This document shows positions 7,997 to 16,761 of a stretch of 35,162 nt of DNA, piece by piece. The stretch comes from a virus. A model generated the notes under the pieces. That model ran no database searches. It saw nothing but the letters and a program-made list of their open reading frames with translations, and had not been told where the DNA came from. The DNA is taken from positions 1 to 35,162 of the IMG/VR virus record IMGVR_UViG_3300002835_000575; one strand, 5' to 3'. The position numbers and the translations under genes were made by a program. Positions within the stretch are counted from its first letter, which is position 1, and the number at the start of each line of letters is the position of its first letter.

Positions 7997-10627
7997 ATGC
8001 CAAATCTTACCGTATCTGCAAACATCGACACATTCATGGGGTCAGCCAATAACGCGGCTGCACGCGCAAATCTCGGAGCGCAGGCTGCGCTTACGACCGC
8101 TGCGCCGCTGGCGTTAGAGTTGGGGGGAACTGGAGCCATCACCGCAAGTGCGGCCCTTTCTGCTCTTGGAGCGGTCGCAAAGGCAGGTGACACGATGACG
8201 GGCAAGTTGGCGCTCACAAATGGAGGCACTACTGCTCCACTTAACCTTGGAGCACAATCAAATGTAAACACGCTGACCGGAGGAGATGTTTGGATCAACT
8301 CTAACGGAGTGTTGTCATGGAGAACTACAGCAGGGGCCACGATTCCAGCAGTGACAACCTCAAGCGCAACAAACTTCACCGCAGGGGTTGGGGCTGCAAT
8401 CGGGAGCGCAGTCACACCAGCACTTGTAGTTGCACAAAATGGCGCGAACGCAGCAATGACGGTTGCAAACGTGCCAACATCTACTGCTGACTGTGTAACC
8501 ATTACAAACCTTGGGACAGGCAACACGCTTGTCGTTAACGACGAGACGCCAGACTCCACTCGGTTTGCAATCGCGAGCAACGGAAAGGTTGGCATCGGCG
8601 TAGCGCCAGACGCAACGGCTGCTCTTACGGTTGACTCTGGTGGAATTAAATTCCCAGACAGTTCTATTCAAACAAGCGCAATCGTAAGTCTGTCTTCGGC
8701 TCAGGTGTCCGGTCTGCTTGGCATTTCTAATGGTGGAACAGGCGCTGCAACTTCCAGCGCAGCACTTAACGCTCTCCTTCCAACTCAGGCTGCAAACAAT
8801 GGAAAGTTTTTGTACACAGATGGTGCAACTGCATCATGGGCAAAAACGCTGACGTTTGCTCAGACCAAAACGGTTGGCGTTGATGCAGCTACAATCCAAG
8901 GCTGTATTGACCTTGTTTCAGGAGCTACCGGTCTTAACCAGACACAAATCCTTATTCCTCCAGGTGTATACACAGAGAATTTAACGCTTAAACCGTGCGT
9001 TTCTCTTGCCTCAACAGGAGGAAACAACGGGCAAGGTTCTGTGGTTCGTATTGTTGGCGTACACACTGCAACAGGATCAGCCACAGCTGGCGACTCGGTG
9101 CTTGAGATAAACGGAATCCGTTTTGAAAACGCTACAACGAGCGCAACAATTACATTCAGCGCAAATGGCACGGTTCCGTTCCTTGTTCACATGCAGGACT
9201 GCATGGTTGGGAACTCAAACGCCAGTACAGCCGTTTCTGGAGTTGTCATCAACTCAGACGTTGCTGTTCGTGCTGTAAATATTCGCAGCATAGCAAATGC
9301 AACTGCTGGAAGCGGCGGAACACACTGGGATTTGAATGGAGGAAGCCTGTATTCACAGGGATGCTCTACTGAGTATGGAACGTGCGCTTTGTTGATGCGC
9401 GGAACCAATGGCGCTAGCAAACCATACGCAGAACTCAGATACAGCTACTTCAATATCAACGGCTCAAATGTCGTCAACATCACGAGTGCAACAGCATTGC
9501 TTACGGCTGGATGGTGTTCATTTGAGAACCGCGCAACTACAGGCAACGGCATCACGATTGCAGCAGGATCAGTTGTTGGAGTATTCAACTCAGCATATGT
9601 AATCACAGCTGGAGCATCCAACTACGTTGTAACCGGAAGTGCTGGAAGTTTTTATTTTTCTTCCCTTAATTCTTACAGCAACTCTTCACTGATTCCATAC
9701 GAAACAAAAATCGGGGCTTCAGTAGCTCAATATGCTTATTCAACGACTATAGGAACAGTTGCTGGGCCAACAGTAATTGAAGCCTCGTCTGCAAGTCCTG
9801 CATTACGGATTACACAGCAAACAGCAGGAACAGGAAACGCATTAGTTGTTGAGGACGAAAATAATCCAGATTCAACTCCATTTATTGTAAATAATAGCGG
9901 TCAAGTTCTTTGTGGAAATGCAACTTCAATTGCATTAAACTCTGTATTAACAAAACTTCAAACGCATACAACGGCAAACACTCCGCTTGATGCAGCTTCG
10001 TGGTGGTCTGGTGGAAGTGGAACAACTATAAATCTTGGAAAATCAAGAAGCGGAACAGTTGGGACTAATGGGATTGTTTCTGCAAATGACAACATCAATC
10101 TCGACATGAGATTTGATAAGGGAGATGGATTTGCGAGTGCAGCAATCATAAGGACATCTGTTGATGGAGCTCCAAGTTCCAATAGCATGCCTGGAAAGAT
10201 TGCTCTTTTAACCACTCCATCAGGATCAACTACTCCTGTGTCTCGTGTTACAATTGCTCAAGATGGAGCAACCGAGTTTTCAGGAAAGGTCGGAATAGGC
10301 ACAACTCCTGATGCAACAGTTGGACTTAAACTCGATTCAACCGGAGTTAAGTTCAGTGACGGAAGTGTTCAGACATCTGGATACTTCACTGGATCTGCAA
10401 CATACGATCCTCCATCGCTTATTGCAGGCGCATCAACAACGACAACTGTAACATGCACTGGAGCCCTCACAACTCACTACGCGCAAGCTACGCTATCCAG
10501 CAACACTGGGTTGACCATCACTGCTTATGTTTCAGCCGCAAACACAGTAACGGTTCAACTCAAGAACGACACATTATCCACTCTTGATGTTGCAAGCGGC
10601 ACACTGAAAGTTCGCTCTTCCCTGTAA
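7997..10627 (+). CDS. Large tail fibre / beta-helical receptor-binding protein
   Basis: This 876-residue protein is built of modules. The N-terminus has the fibre-type ARANLGA and LELGGTGAITAS segments, with GGTGA repeated near residue 250. A domain at about 172-228 (NTLVVNDETPDSTRFAIASN, GKVGIG, IKFPDSSIQTS) recurs in parts near 611-642 and 761-796. The centre (about 290-600) is Ser/Thr/Asn-rich with short repeated strands and fits a right-handed beta-helix: DAATIQGCIDLVSG, then ILIPPGVYTENLTL. The C-terminus is a beta-rich tip. The last two thirds of the gene are more A/T-rich than its neighbours. It lies between the gp4-like and gp10-like genes, where P22 has no fibre. Confidence 0.8.
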   Translation: MPNLTVSANIDTFMGSANNAAARANLGAQAALTTAAPLALELGGTGAITASAALSALGAVAKAGDTMTGKLALTNGGTTAPLNLGAQSNVNTLTGGDVWINSNGVLSWRTTAGATIPAVTTSSATNFTAGVGAAIGSAVTPALVVAQNGANAAMTVANVPTSTADCVTITNLGTGNTLVVNDETPDSTRFAIASNGKVGIGVAPDATAALTVDSGGIKFPDSSIQTSAIVSLSSAQVSGLLGISNGGTGAATSSAALNALLPTQAANNGKFLYTDGATASWAKTLTFAQTKTVGVDAATIQGCIDLVSGATGLNQTQILIPPGVYTENLTLKPCVSLASTGGNNGQGSVVRIVGVHTATGSATAGDSVLEINGIRFENATTSATITFSANGTVPFLVHMQDCMVGNSNASTAVSGVVINSDVAVRAVNIRSIANATAGSGGTHWDLNGGSLYSQGCSTEYGTCALLMRGTNGASKPYAELRYSYFNINGSNVVNITSATALLTAGWCSFENRATTGNGITIAAGSVVGVFNSAYVITAGASNYVVTGSAGSFYFSSLNSYSNSSLIPYETKIGASVAQYAYSTTIGTVAGPTVIEASSASPALRITQQTAGTGNALVVEDENNPDSTPFIVNNSGQVLCGNATSIALNSVLTKLQTHTTANTPLDAASWWSGGSGTTINLGKSRSGTVGTNGIVSANDNINLDMRFDKGDGFASAAIIRTSVDGAPSSNSMPGKIALLTTPSGSTTPVSRVTIAQDGATEFSGKVGIGTTPDATVGLKLDSTGVKFSDGSVQTSGYFTGSATYDPPSLIAGASTTTTVTCTGALTTHYAQATLSSNTGLTITAYVSAANTVTVQLKNDTLSTLDVASGTLKVRSSL

Positions 10628-10628
10628 T

Positions 10629-10901
10629 ATGCCCAAGAAGCAAGTCAAACTGTCGGTCTCCCGCGGCGAGAAGCTCCCTGTCTCTCAGGGAGCCGGTCTT
10701 ACTGCGAAAGGCCGCGCAAAGTACAACGCAGCCACAGGAAGCAATCTCAAGGCTCCCGCTCCAAACCCGAAGACCAAGGCAGACGCAGCCCGCAAGAAGA
10801 GCTTCTGCGCCCGCATGAGCGGTATGCCTGGGCCGATGAAAGACGAGAAGGGCCGTCCAACCCGAAAAGCTGCAAGCCTCAAACGCTGGAACTGCCGATG
10901 A
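10629..10901 (+). CDS. Small basic phage protein (DUF6321-like)
   Basis: A 90-residue Lys/Arg-rich protein carries GAGLTAKGRAKYNAATGSNL and, further on, KKSFCARMSGMPGPMKDEKG with an end in LKRWNCR. This signature is widespread in phages of aquatic bacteria and matches, to my recollection, the DUF6321 family; the exact family number should be checked. No catalytic motif is known. Paired with the next small basic protein by a four-base overlap, it may be a virion or DNA-associated component. Confidence 0.8.
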   Translation: MPKKQVKLSVSRGEKLPVSQGAGLTAKGRAKYNAATGSNLKAPAPNPKTKADAARKKSFCARMSGMPGPMKDEKGRPTRKAASLKRWNCR

Positions 10902-11044
10902 AAAAGGGACTCTACGCCAACATTCACGCCAAGCGTCAGCGCATTGAGGCCGGTAGCAAGGAACGCATGCGGAAGCCTGGGTCAAAAGGGGCACCAACCG
11001 CAGCGGCTTTCAGGGCTTCAGCGAAGACCGCCAAGAAGAAGTAA
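10898..11044 (+). CDS. Small basic phage protein (GLYANIHAKRQRI type)
   Basis: A 48-residue highly basic protein reads MKKGLYANIHAKRQRIEAG, then MRKPGSKGAPTAAAF. The pair formed with the preceding gene is a recurring combination in phage genomes, and the GLxANIHxKRxRI/MRKPGxKGAP pattern is easy to recognise. Function is unknown. Both ends overlap neighbours (ATGA at 10898; its TAA shares one base with the next ATG), which supports translation. Confidence 0.8.
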   Translation: MKKGLYANIHAKRQRIEAGSKERMRKPGSKGAPTAAAFRASAKTAKKK

Positions 11045-12444
11045 TGCAGATACCCATCCTCAGTGGAATCTACTGCAACAATGCGAGCGACTTTCGGCGC
11101 TCGTATCCGCGCAACCTCGTACCCATCATTCAAGCAAATGGCATCTCAAACGGCTACCTTCGTCCTGCTGATGGCATCGTTGAGTTTGCTACTGGAATGG
11201 GTTCTGACAGGGGGGGAATAGAGTGGAACGGAACGCTTTACCGCGTGATGGGCACAAAGCTCGTCTCAGTCTCAAGCACCGGAACAGTTACGGTTCTTGG
11301 GGATGTTGGCGGAAGTGGGCAGGTCACTTTTGACTACTCGTTCGACCAGCTCGCCATCGCTTCCAGCGGCAAGCTGTTCTACTGGAATGGCACCACCCTA
11401 ACGCAAGTCACAGACCCTGACCTTGGGACGGTCGTGGACTTCGTGTGGGTGGATGGATACTTCTTCACGACTGACGGACAGTTCCTCATCACGACGGACA
11501 TCAACAATCCTACGTCCGTGAACCCGCTCAAGTACGCTTCCAGCGAACTAGACCCTGATCCGGTTGAGGCGCTCATCAAGTTCAAGAACGAGGTCTATGC
11601 GCTCAACCGACACTCTATCGAGGTCTTCACCAACGTCGGTGGTACTGGATTCCCTTTCCAGCGTGTCGATGGAGCCCGCATCCAGCGGGGCAGCGTTGGG
11701 ACGTTCACCTGCGCGTTGTATCTCGACACAATCGCTTTCGTCGGAGGAGGGAGAAACGAACAGAACTCTGTCTATCTCATTGCGAATGGTAATACCGTCA
11801 AGATTGCCACGCGAGAGATTGACCAGATTCTGGCCCAATATGATGAAAGCACTCTTGCTGGTGCGCTTGTTGAGTCGCGCCTGCATGATGGTCTCCAGCA
11901 CCTTTATATCCATCTTCCAGACAAGACGCTCGTATACGACGGGGCTTCTTCGCAGGTGGCACAGGAAGCAGTCTGGTTCATTCTGACAAGCAGCATCGTC
12001 GGGGACGGTCAGTACCGCGCACGCAACTTCATCTTCGCGTACAACAAGTGGATTTGCGGAGACACTCAAACGTACAAGCTCGGCTACGTCTCAAACGATG
12101 TGTCTTCGCACTGGGGAGACAGGAACGGTTGGCAGTTTGAGACACAGACCATTTTCAACGAGAACAAGGGAATGATTTTCCATGAGCTTGAGCTTGTGTC
12201 TCTGACTGGTAATGTGCCTCTTGGGGACGACCCCACCATCTGGGCTTCGTACTCGATTGACGGCGTTACATGGTCACAGGAGAAGCCGTACAAGGCTGGG
12301 AAGATAGGCTACCGCAGTAAGAAGATAAACTGGCTGCAACAGGGCTTTGTGCGCGATTGGAGCGTGCGCCGGTTTCGTGGCACCAGCGACTCGCACTTGT
12401 CGATGGCGCGACTTGAGGCCCGCATCGAACCGCTTGCTTGGTAA
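11044..12444 (+). CDS. Tail stabilisation / accessory protein, P22 gp10-like
   Basis: The 466-residue length equals that of P22 gp10 (472). Shared features include SGYLRxxxG-like start (NGYLRPADGIVEFATG), a DQLAIASSGKLFYW strand, an FITTD motif, RGSVGTFTC, and the segment LHDGLQHLYIHLPDKTLVYD that closely resembles the gp10 HLPRHVLVYD region. Gp10 forms a hexameric ring below gp4 that plugs the portal channel and carries the spikes and needle. The beta-propeller-like alternation of hydrophobic strands is visible throughout. The start ATG overlaps the preceding stop by one base. Confidence 0.87.
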   Translation: MQIPILSGIYCNNASDFRRSYPRNLVPIIQANGISNGYLRPADGIVEFATGMGSDRGGIEWNGTLYRVMGTKLVSVSSTGTVTVLGDVGGSGQVTFDYSFDQLAIASSGKLFYWNGTTLTQVTDPDLGTVVDFVWVDGYFFTTDGQFLITTDINNPTSVNPLKYASSELDPDPVEALIKFKNEVYALNRHSIEVFTNVGGTGFPFQRVDGARIQRGSVGTFTCALYLDTIAFVGGGRNEQNSVYLIANGNTVKIATREIDQILAQYDESTLAGALVESRLHDGLQHLYIHLPDKTLVYDGASSQVAQEAVWFILTSSIVGDGQYRARNFIFAYNKWICGDTQTYKLGYVSNDVSSHWGDRNGWQFETQTIFNENKGMIFHELELVSLTGNVPLGDDPTIWASYSIDGVTWSQEKPYKAGKIGYRSKKINWLQQGFVRDWSVRRFRGTSDSHLSMARLEARIEPLAW

Positions 12445-13229
12445 TGCCACAAGATCCCTCACAGATTACTCGACAAGAGCTCGCGCAGTTCCTGCCGAGC
12501 CAAAGGGCAATCCGTGCTTTTGAGAAGCTGTTTGACCTCATACCAAACACAGTTGAAAGCAATGAGTTTTACGCAGGCAACGCACTTACAACCGCTCAAG
12601 AAGCCATCGATAGCATCAACCGGCTATCTACCGCTCTTGAGCTTTTGGCTACGGCTCCTGAGGTTTCTGGCACGGTTACCAGCGATGTTGCCGAACAATC
12701 TTCAGATACGCGTGTTGACGACCTTGTGCAACAAGTTGCACTCCTCTCGCAAGCTCCGCCGCTTGAGCCAGCAAAAGTCCCTCGGTACGGCACCTTCTAC
12801 GACACGACAACGCAGACGGCAGCTGCCATTAACACCGCGTATGCGCTCACTTTCAACACGACTGACCTGAGCTTTGGCGTGCGCCGCGGAACGCCAACAA
12901 GCCGCATCTACGTTGACTCAGAAGGGGTCTACAACTTTCAGTTCTCACTGCAGCTCGACAAGGTGTTAGGCGGCGTTGGTCTCTTCTACCTGTGGGCACG
13001 CATCAACGGCGTCAACCAAACGAACTCAGCAACCCAAATACGAATCCAAGGAAACAATGCAGAAACTGTTGCAGCGTGGAACTTCGTGTATAAGATGAAC
13101 GCGGGAGATTACTTTGAGTTGGTCTGGTCTGTTGACACCACAGACATCACCATTCAAACCTTTGCCGCAGCCCCACCGGTTCCAGGCATTCCATCCGCAA
13201 TTTTGACCGTAACAAACAACATCTCCTGA
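12444..13229 (+). CDS. Helix plus C1q/TNF-like jelly-roll protein; tail-needle candidate
   Basis: The protein has 261 residues from the ATG that shares one base with the gp10-like stop. Residues 1-75 and about 85-105 are helical (QRAIRAFEKLFDLIPN, AIDSINRLSTALELL). Residues ~115-261 look like a C1q/TNF-type jelly roll: YGTFYDTTTQTAAAINTAY, GVYNFQFSLQLDK, YFELVWSV. The gene directly follows gp10, where P22 encodes tail needle gp26. Some P22-like needles (Sf6) end in a trimeric jelly-roll knob, so a needle with such a tip is a reasonable inference. The helical part is short for a P22-type coiled-coil shaft, so a decoration or spike-tip role remains possible. Confidence 0.7.
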   Translation: MPQDPSQITRQELAQFLPSQRAIRAFEKLFDLIPNTVESNEFYAGNALTTAQEAIDSINRLSTALELLATAPEVSGTVTSDVAEQSSDTRVDDLVQQVALLSQAPPLEPAKVPRYGTFYDTTTQTAAAINTAYALTFNTTDLSFGVRRGTPTSRIYVDSEGVYNFQFSLQLDKVLGGVGLFYLWARINGVNQTNSATQIRIQGNNAETVAAWNFVYKMNAGDYFELVWSVDTTDITIQTFAAAPPVPGIPSAILTVTNNIS

Positions 13230-13230
13230 C

Positions 13231-13563
13231 ATGGTAACGATCAAGAACATCATACCGCGCAAGCAGGCTTCGGCAACGCAAACAGATCAGTACACTGCCA
13301 ACAACTGCAAGTGCATCATCGACAAGTTCACGGTGACAAACACAAGCGCAGCGAACGTGACGTTTTCCGTGAATCTTGTGGCTTCAGGCGGAACAGCTGG
13401 AGATGCAAACTTGGTGCTCAAGGCAAAGACGGTCGTTCCAAACGAGACCTACACATGTCCTGAGCTTGTTGGACAAGTTCTTGAGGCCGGTGGCACTATC
13501 TCGACGATTGCAGGTGCAGCTACCTCGCTCACCATCAGTGCTTCTGGGAGGGAAGTGACGTAG
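13231..13563 (+). CDS. Hypothetical beta-sandwich virion protein
   Basis: The protein is 110 residues, rich in Thr, Ala and Val, with regular strands (CIIDKFTVTNTSAANVTFSV, then TVVPNETYTC) and no catalytic motif. The pattern resembles small immunoglobulin-like or decoration proteins encoded among phage tail genes. It sits one base after the jelly-roll protein and just before the acetyltransferase. The function is unknown. Confidence 0.7.
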   Translation: MVTIKNIIPRKQASATQTDQYTANNCKCIIDKFTVTNTSAANVTFSVNLVASGGTAGDANLVLKAKTVVPNETYTCPELVGQVLEAGGTISTIAGAATSLTISASGREVT

Positions 13564-13567
13564 GACG

Positions 13568-14014
13568 ATGGAGTTTCAGCGTGAAATCTTTACCGAAGAA
13601 CTTGGAAATGAAGGCAAAGCTCTCATTGACATTCATCACGCAGAAGTTTCCGGTGAAATCGCGCATCTTCCAGCCCGCATTCCATATCAAAAGTACGCCT
13701 CTCTTGAAGAGGCTGGAGTCTTACGGTTATTCACAGCAAGACACGAGGGAAGGCTTGTTGGGTACAATGTGTTTGCGCTTGTTGAGCACCATCAACATGA
13801 AGTGCTTTTCGCATCACATGATACCATGTTCCTTCATAAAGATTTCAGAAAAGGGACAACTGGAATCAGATTCCTCAAGTGGTGCGATGAACAACTCAAG
13901 CAAGATGGAGCAAAGTTCATCACTCAGCACTCATCAACTTCAGTTGATCTTGAAAACCTTTTCATAAGAATGGGATACAAGCTCGCTGAAAAGGTGTACT
14001 TAAAAGTATTGTAA
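13568..14014 (+). CDS. GNAT-family N-acetyltransferase
   Basis: The 148-residue protein has the GNAT order: an early strand-helix part, the LRLFTARHEGRLVGYNVFAL strand pair, and a motif A region DTMFLHKDFRKGTTGIRFLK (residues ~85-104). There RKGTTGI matches the acetyl-CoA pyrophosphate loop pattern R/Q-x-x-G-x-G/A. Substrate is unknown. Such enzymes recur inside virion gene clusters of phages of aquatic bacteria and could modify a virion protein or a host factor. It is flanked by structural genes with gaps of 2-4 bases, so it should be expressed late. Confidence 0.8.
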   Translation: MEFQREIFTEELGNEGKALIDIHHAEVSGEIAHLPARIPYQKYASLEEAGVLRLFTARHEGRLVGYNVFALVEHHQHEVLFASHDTMFLHKDFRKGTTGIRFLKWCDEQLKQDGAKFITQHSSTSVDLENLFIRMGYKLAEKVYLKVL

Positions 14015-14016
14015 TT

Positions 14017-15219
14017 ATGGGATTAGATCCGGTAACAGCTATTATTGGAGGGTCAGTTCTTGGAGCTGGAGCATCTATTTTTTCTGGCTCAAAAGCAGCC
14101 TCCGCGGCAAAAAGCGCAGCGGCGACACAAGCTAAGGCGCAAGATAGTGCTGTAGCCGAACAGCAAAGGCAGTTTGACACCATCCGTCAAATCCTTGCGC
14201 CATACGTTCAGGCAGGAAGCCCTGAGTTAACGCAGCCATACATTCAAGCTGGGCCTGGGGCTATTCGCGGACTGCAAGCAATTGCGGGTCTTGGTGGCGA
14301 GCAAGCCCGTCAGCAAGCTCTATTCGATGTTCGCCAGTCGCCGCAGTTCAGGATGCTTGCAGATGTAACGCTGCAGAATGTTGACGAGTATGCACGCAAC
14401 CGAGAACAGGAACTTGCAAAACTCCAAAAGCAACAGTCCTACATCAATCCGTCAGTAACGGTTGGAAAGGGCGAAGACAGGGCACTTGCAATCAAACAGG
14501 CTCAAGAGGACATCACGGCCAAGTTCAATCAGGAGACTGATGCCAAGGTTCGCGACCTGATGTCACAGGGCTACGCACAGCAACAGGAGCTTCTGAAGCC
14601 TGTGCTTGAGAGCGGTAAGTACGACGAGATGGGTCGCCAGATGCAAGAGCAGGCAATCCAGCAAATCGAGCAGGGGCCGCTTTTCCAGCAACTCGCCCAG
14701 CAGGGAGAACAGGCTATTCTTGCGAATGCATCGGCTACCGGAGGACTCCGCGGCGGTAACGTGCAAGCGGCTCTTGGGCAGTTCAGACCGCAGTTGCTCA
14801 ACCAGCTTATCGAACAGCAGTACGCACGCCTTTCTGGTCTTGCCAACGTAGGACAAACCGGTGCTCAGAGTCTGCTTGGAATCGGTCAGGCGTCAGCAGC
14901 TGGGCAGGCTGCATCCGCGGGACAAGCTGGAAGCGCAATCAGCGGGCTTTTGGCAAGCCAAGGCGCAGCGCAAGCAGCTGGGCAGGTCGGAGCAGCACAA
15001 GCGTTCGCTCAGGGAGCAACTGGAGCCGCTGGGGCGATTGGAAGTGGAATTCAGAACTACATGCTTCTGAACAGACTTGGGACAGGATTAAGCGGTCTTG
15101 GAACCGGAGGTTTTTACGGTTCAGAAGCTGCAGCTTTAAGCGCAGGCGGAGGTGCGCCGGTTGCGTATTCCGCTCCAGCAGGCCCAGGCGGATCATCTGG
15201 TTGGTACATTCAAAGCTAA
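14017..15219 (+). CDS. Ejection (DNA-transfer) protein, P22 gp7-like
   Basis: The protein has 400 residues, with a Gly/Ala-rich N-terminal helix (VTAIIGGSVLGAGASIFSG) that could insert in membrane. A QQRQFDTIRQILAPYVQAG segment parallels QMQQFNTIMNNLSPF in P22 gp7. The region LANASATGGLRGGNVQAAL, followed by LSGLANVGQTGAQSLLG, parallels gp7's EATGGLGSTATGNQLA and NLANIGLGALTGQA. The C-terminus is Gly/Ala/Ser-rich. Gp7-type proteins are packaged in the head and released first to help DNA cross the envelope. It is the first of three adjacent ejection-protein genes, in the order gp7, gp20, gp16 of P22. Confidence 0.82.
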   Translation: MGLDPVTAIIGGSVLGAGASIFSGSKAASAAKSAAATQAKAQDSAVAEQQRQFDTIRQILAPYVQAGSPELTQPYIQAGPGAIRGLQAIAGLGGEQARQQALFDVRQSPQFRMLADVTLQNVDEYARNREQELAKLQKQQSYINPSVTVGKGEDRALAIKQAQEDITAKFNQETDAKVRDLMSQGYAQQQELLKPVLESGKYDEMGRQMQEQAIQQIEQGPLFQQLAQQGEQAILANASATGGLRGGNVQAALGQFRPQLLNQLIEQQYARLSGLANVGQTGAQSLLGIGQASAAGQAASAGQAGSAISGLLASQGAAQAAGQVGAAQAFAQGATGAAGAIGSGIQNYMLLNRLGTGLSGLGTGGFYGSEAAALSAGGGAPVAYSAPAGPGGSSGWYIQS

Positions 15220-15225
15220 ACCGAT

Positions 15226-16761
15226 ATGGCTGAGTTCAATTACGGCATCAATATTCCGCAACCCAACACCTCTATGTTTGGAGGTGGAAATTTGCTTCAA
15301 GGACTTGCTACCATCGAGCAAATCCGAGGCGCTCAAGCCCAGCAGGCACTCGCGCAGCAGCTTGCTCCATACGAACTGCAGAAGGCACAGCTAGGCATTC
15401 AGGGGATGCAGCAGTCTATGGCTCAGTCAGCTGCCGCGGCAGGACGTGCCGCAACATCGTTTGCTCAAGAGCAGGAAATGCGCAGGACTGCAATGGAGCA
15501 GCAAAAGATGATTTCGAATTCGATTGCACGGTATGGGTCTGACCCAAATGCAGACCTATCTAGTCTTACTTCAGTAATACCATATCTTTCAAAACAACAA
15601 CTTGATGCAATTCAATCTGTAGAGCAAATCAAGTTGTCGAACATTGCTTCTAAAATTGACCCAGAAAATCCTGATCCCAAGCTGGTGCAACAGGTTTCGG
15701 CTAGAGCAATGGCACTTCCGTCTCAAGAGGCAAAGGCATTTTCATCTATATTCAATCAGCTTCCAAATCCTGTACAAGACAACTTAAAAAATACCACGTT
15801 TGAAGTTGTTAATGCTGGGCTTGCCAACAAGCCGGAAATTGCACTCAAAAGACTACAGGAACAGGCAGATGCTTTGAGTAATTCTGAAGACCCAAAGCTA
15901 AAGAAACTCGGAGAGTTTTACCAAAGGACGATTGAAGCAACTCCTGAGAATGCGCCTCCATCGTATTGGTCTATACTTGGGCAGTCGTTCATGATGCGGA
16001 CTGGGGATGAAAAAGCTGCTACAGCTTACAGTGAGTTGCTGAACAAATACTTTAAGGAACAGTCTCCCGAAGCCATGACAAAAGCTAAGGCAGACGCAGC
16101 CAAGGCTCAGGCAGAAGCAAACTTAAGTGAAATCAAAGCCAAAGCAGAACAATTGAAGCTGGAAGGTGGAATGCCTGCGGATGAAATGTTCAAGGCTGAG
16201 AAGGAAATGCGTGATACATTCACGTCTCAACCAATTGTTAGAGCCTATCAGGACAGGCGAGTTGCCGTTCAGGCTATCGATGACAGCTTGAAGCAGAAAA
16301 ATCCAATTGGAGATCAGATATCAATCGTGCAGCTCATCAGGCTGAATGATCCAACATCAACTGTAAGCGTTACTGAATCCGGCCAGATTCAAACTACTGG
16401 CTTGTCTGGGACAATAAAAACGCTTGTTGAAAAGTTCAATGGAACAGGAAAACTGAACGAAGATCAGCGGAAACAAATTAGTGTTCTGTCAAAAACATTG
16501 ATGAACACCTATCAAAAGGAGTTTGATGCGTTCAAAGGTCAAACTGAACGCATTGCATCGGAAGCAGGGTTGAGACCAAAGAATATCGTAGCGTTCCCAA
16601 CTGCTCCTTTGACATTTGAAAAAGCAAAGTCCACTCAAACCGTAGCAGAAGCAGCGCGCGGAAAGTCGGTGCCTCCGCCTATTCCAACTGCATCGCCAGC
16701 TGCACCTGCAGCGCCGACGGCTCCTTCAATTGACGATTTGCTTAAGAAATACTCACGATAA
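15226..16761 (+). CDS. Putative ejection protein (gp20 position)
   Basis: A 511-residue, mostly helical protein is rich in Gln, Ala and Lys. It has coiled-coil stretches (about 30-75 and 285-315, such as KADAAKAQAEANLSEIKAKA) and a Pro/Ala-rich linker near the C-terminus (PPPIPTASPAAPAAPTAP). Length and position match P22 gp20 (471 residues), the second of the three ejection proteins; direct sequence similarity is not obvious to me. It probably travels inside the capsid and forms part of the periplasmic conduit. Its TAA shares its last base with the next ATG. Confidence 0.65.
   Translation: MAEFNYGINIPQPNTSMFGGGNLLQGLATIEQIRGAQAQQALAQQLAPYELQKAQLGIQGMQQSMAQSAAAAGRAATSFAQEQEMRRTAMEQQKMISNSIARYGSDPNADLSSLTSVIPYLSKQQLDAIQSVEQIKLSNIASKIDPENPDPKLVQQVSARAMALPSQEAKAFSSIFNQLPNPVQDNLKNTTFEVVNAGLANKPEIALKRLQEQADALSNSEDPKLKKLGEFYQRTIEATPENAPPSYWSILGQSFMMRTGDEKAATAYSELLNKYFKEQSPEAMTKAKADAAKAQAEANLSEIKAKAEQLKLEGGMPADEMFKAEKEMRDTFTSQPIVRAYQDRRVAVQAIDDSLKQKNPIGDQISIVQLIRLNDPTSTVSVTESGQIQTTGLSGTIKTLVEKFNGTGKLNEDQRKQISVLSKTLMNTYQKEFDAFKGQTERIASEAGLRPKNIVAFPTAPLTFEKAKSTQTVAEAARGKSVPPPIPTASPAAPAAPTAPSIDDLLKKYSR

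Noticed and set aside
11548-12069. 173-codon minus-strand frame antisense to the gp10-like gene
   Set aside because: It is covered by a well-supported structural gene, with no terminator or ribosome site on the minus strand.
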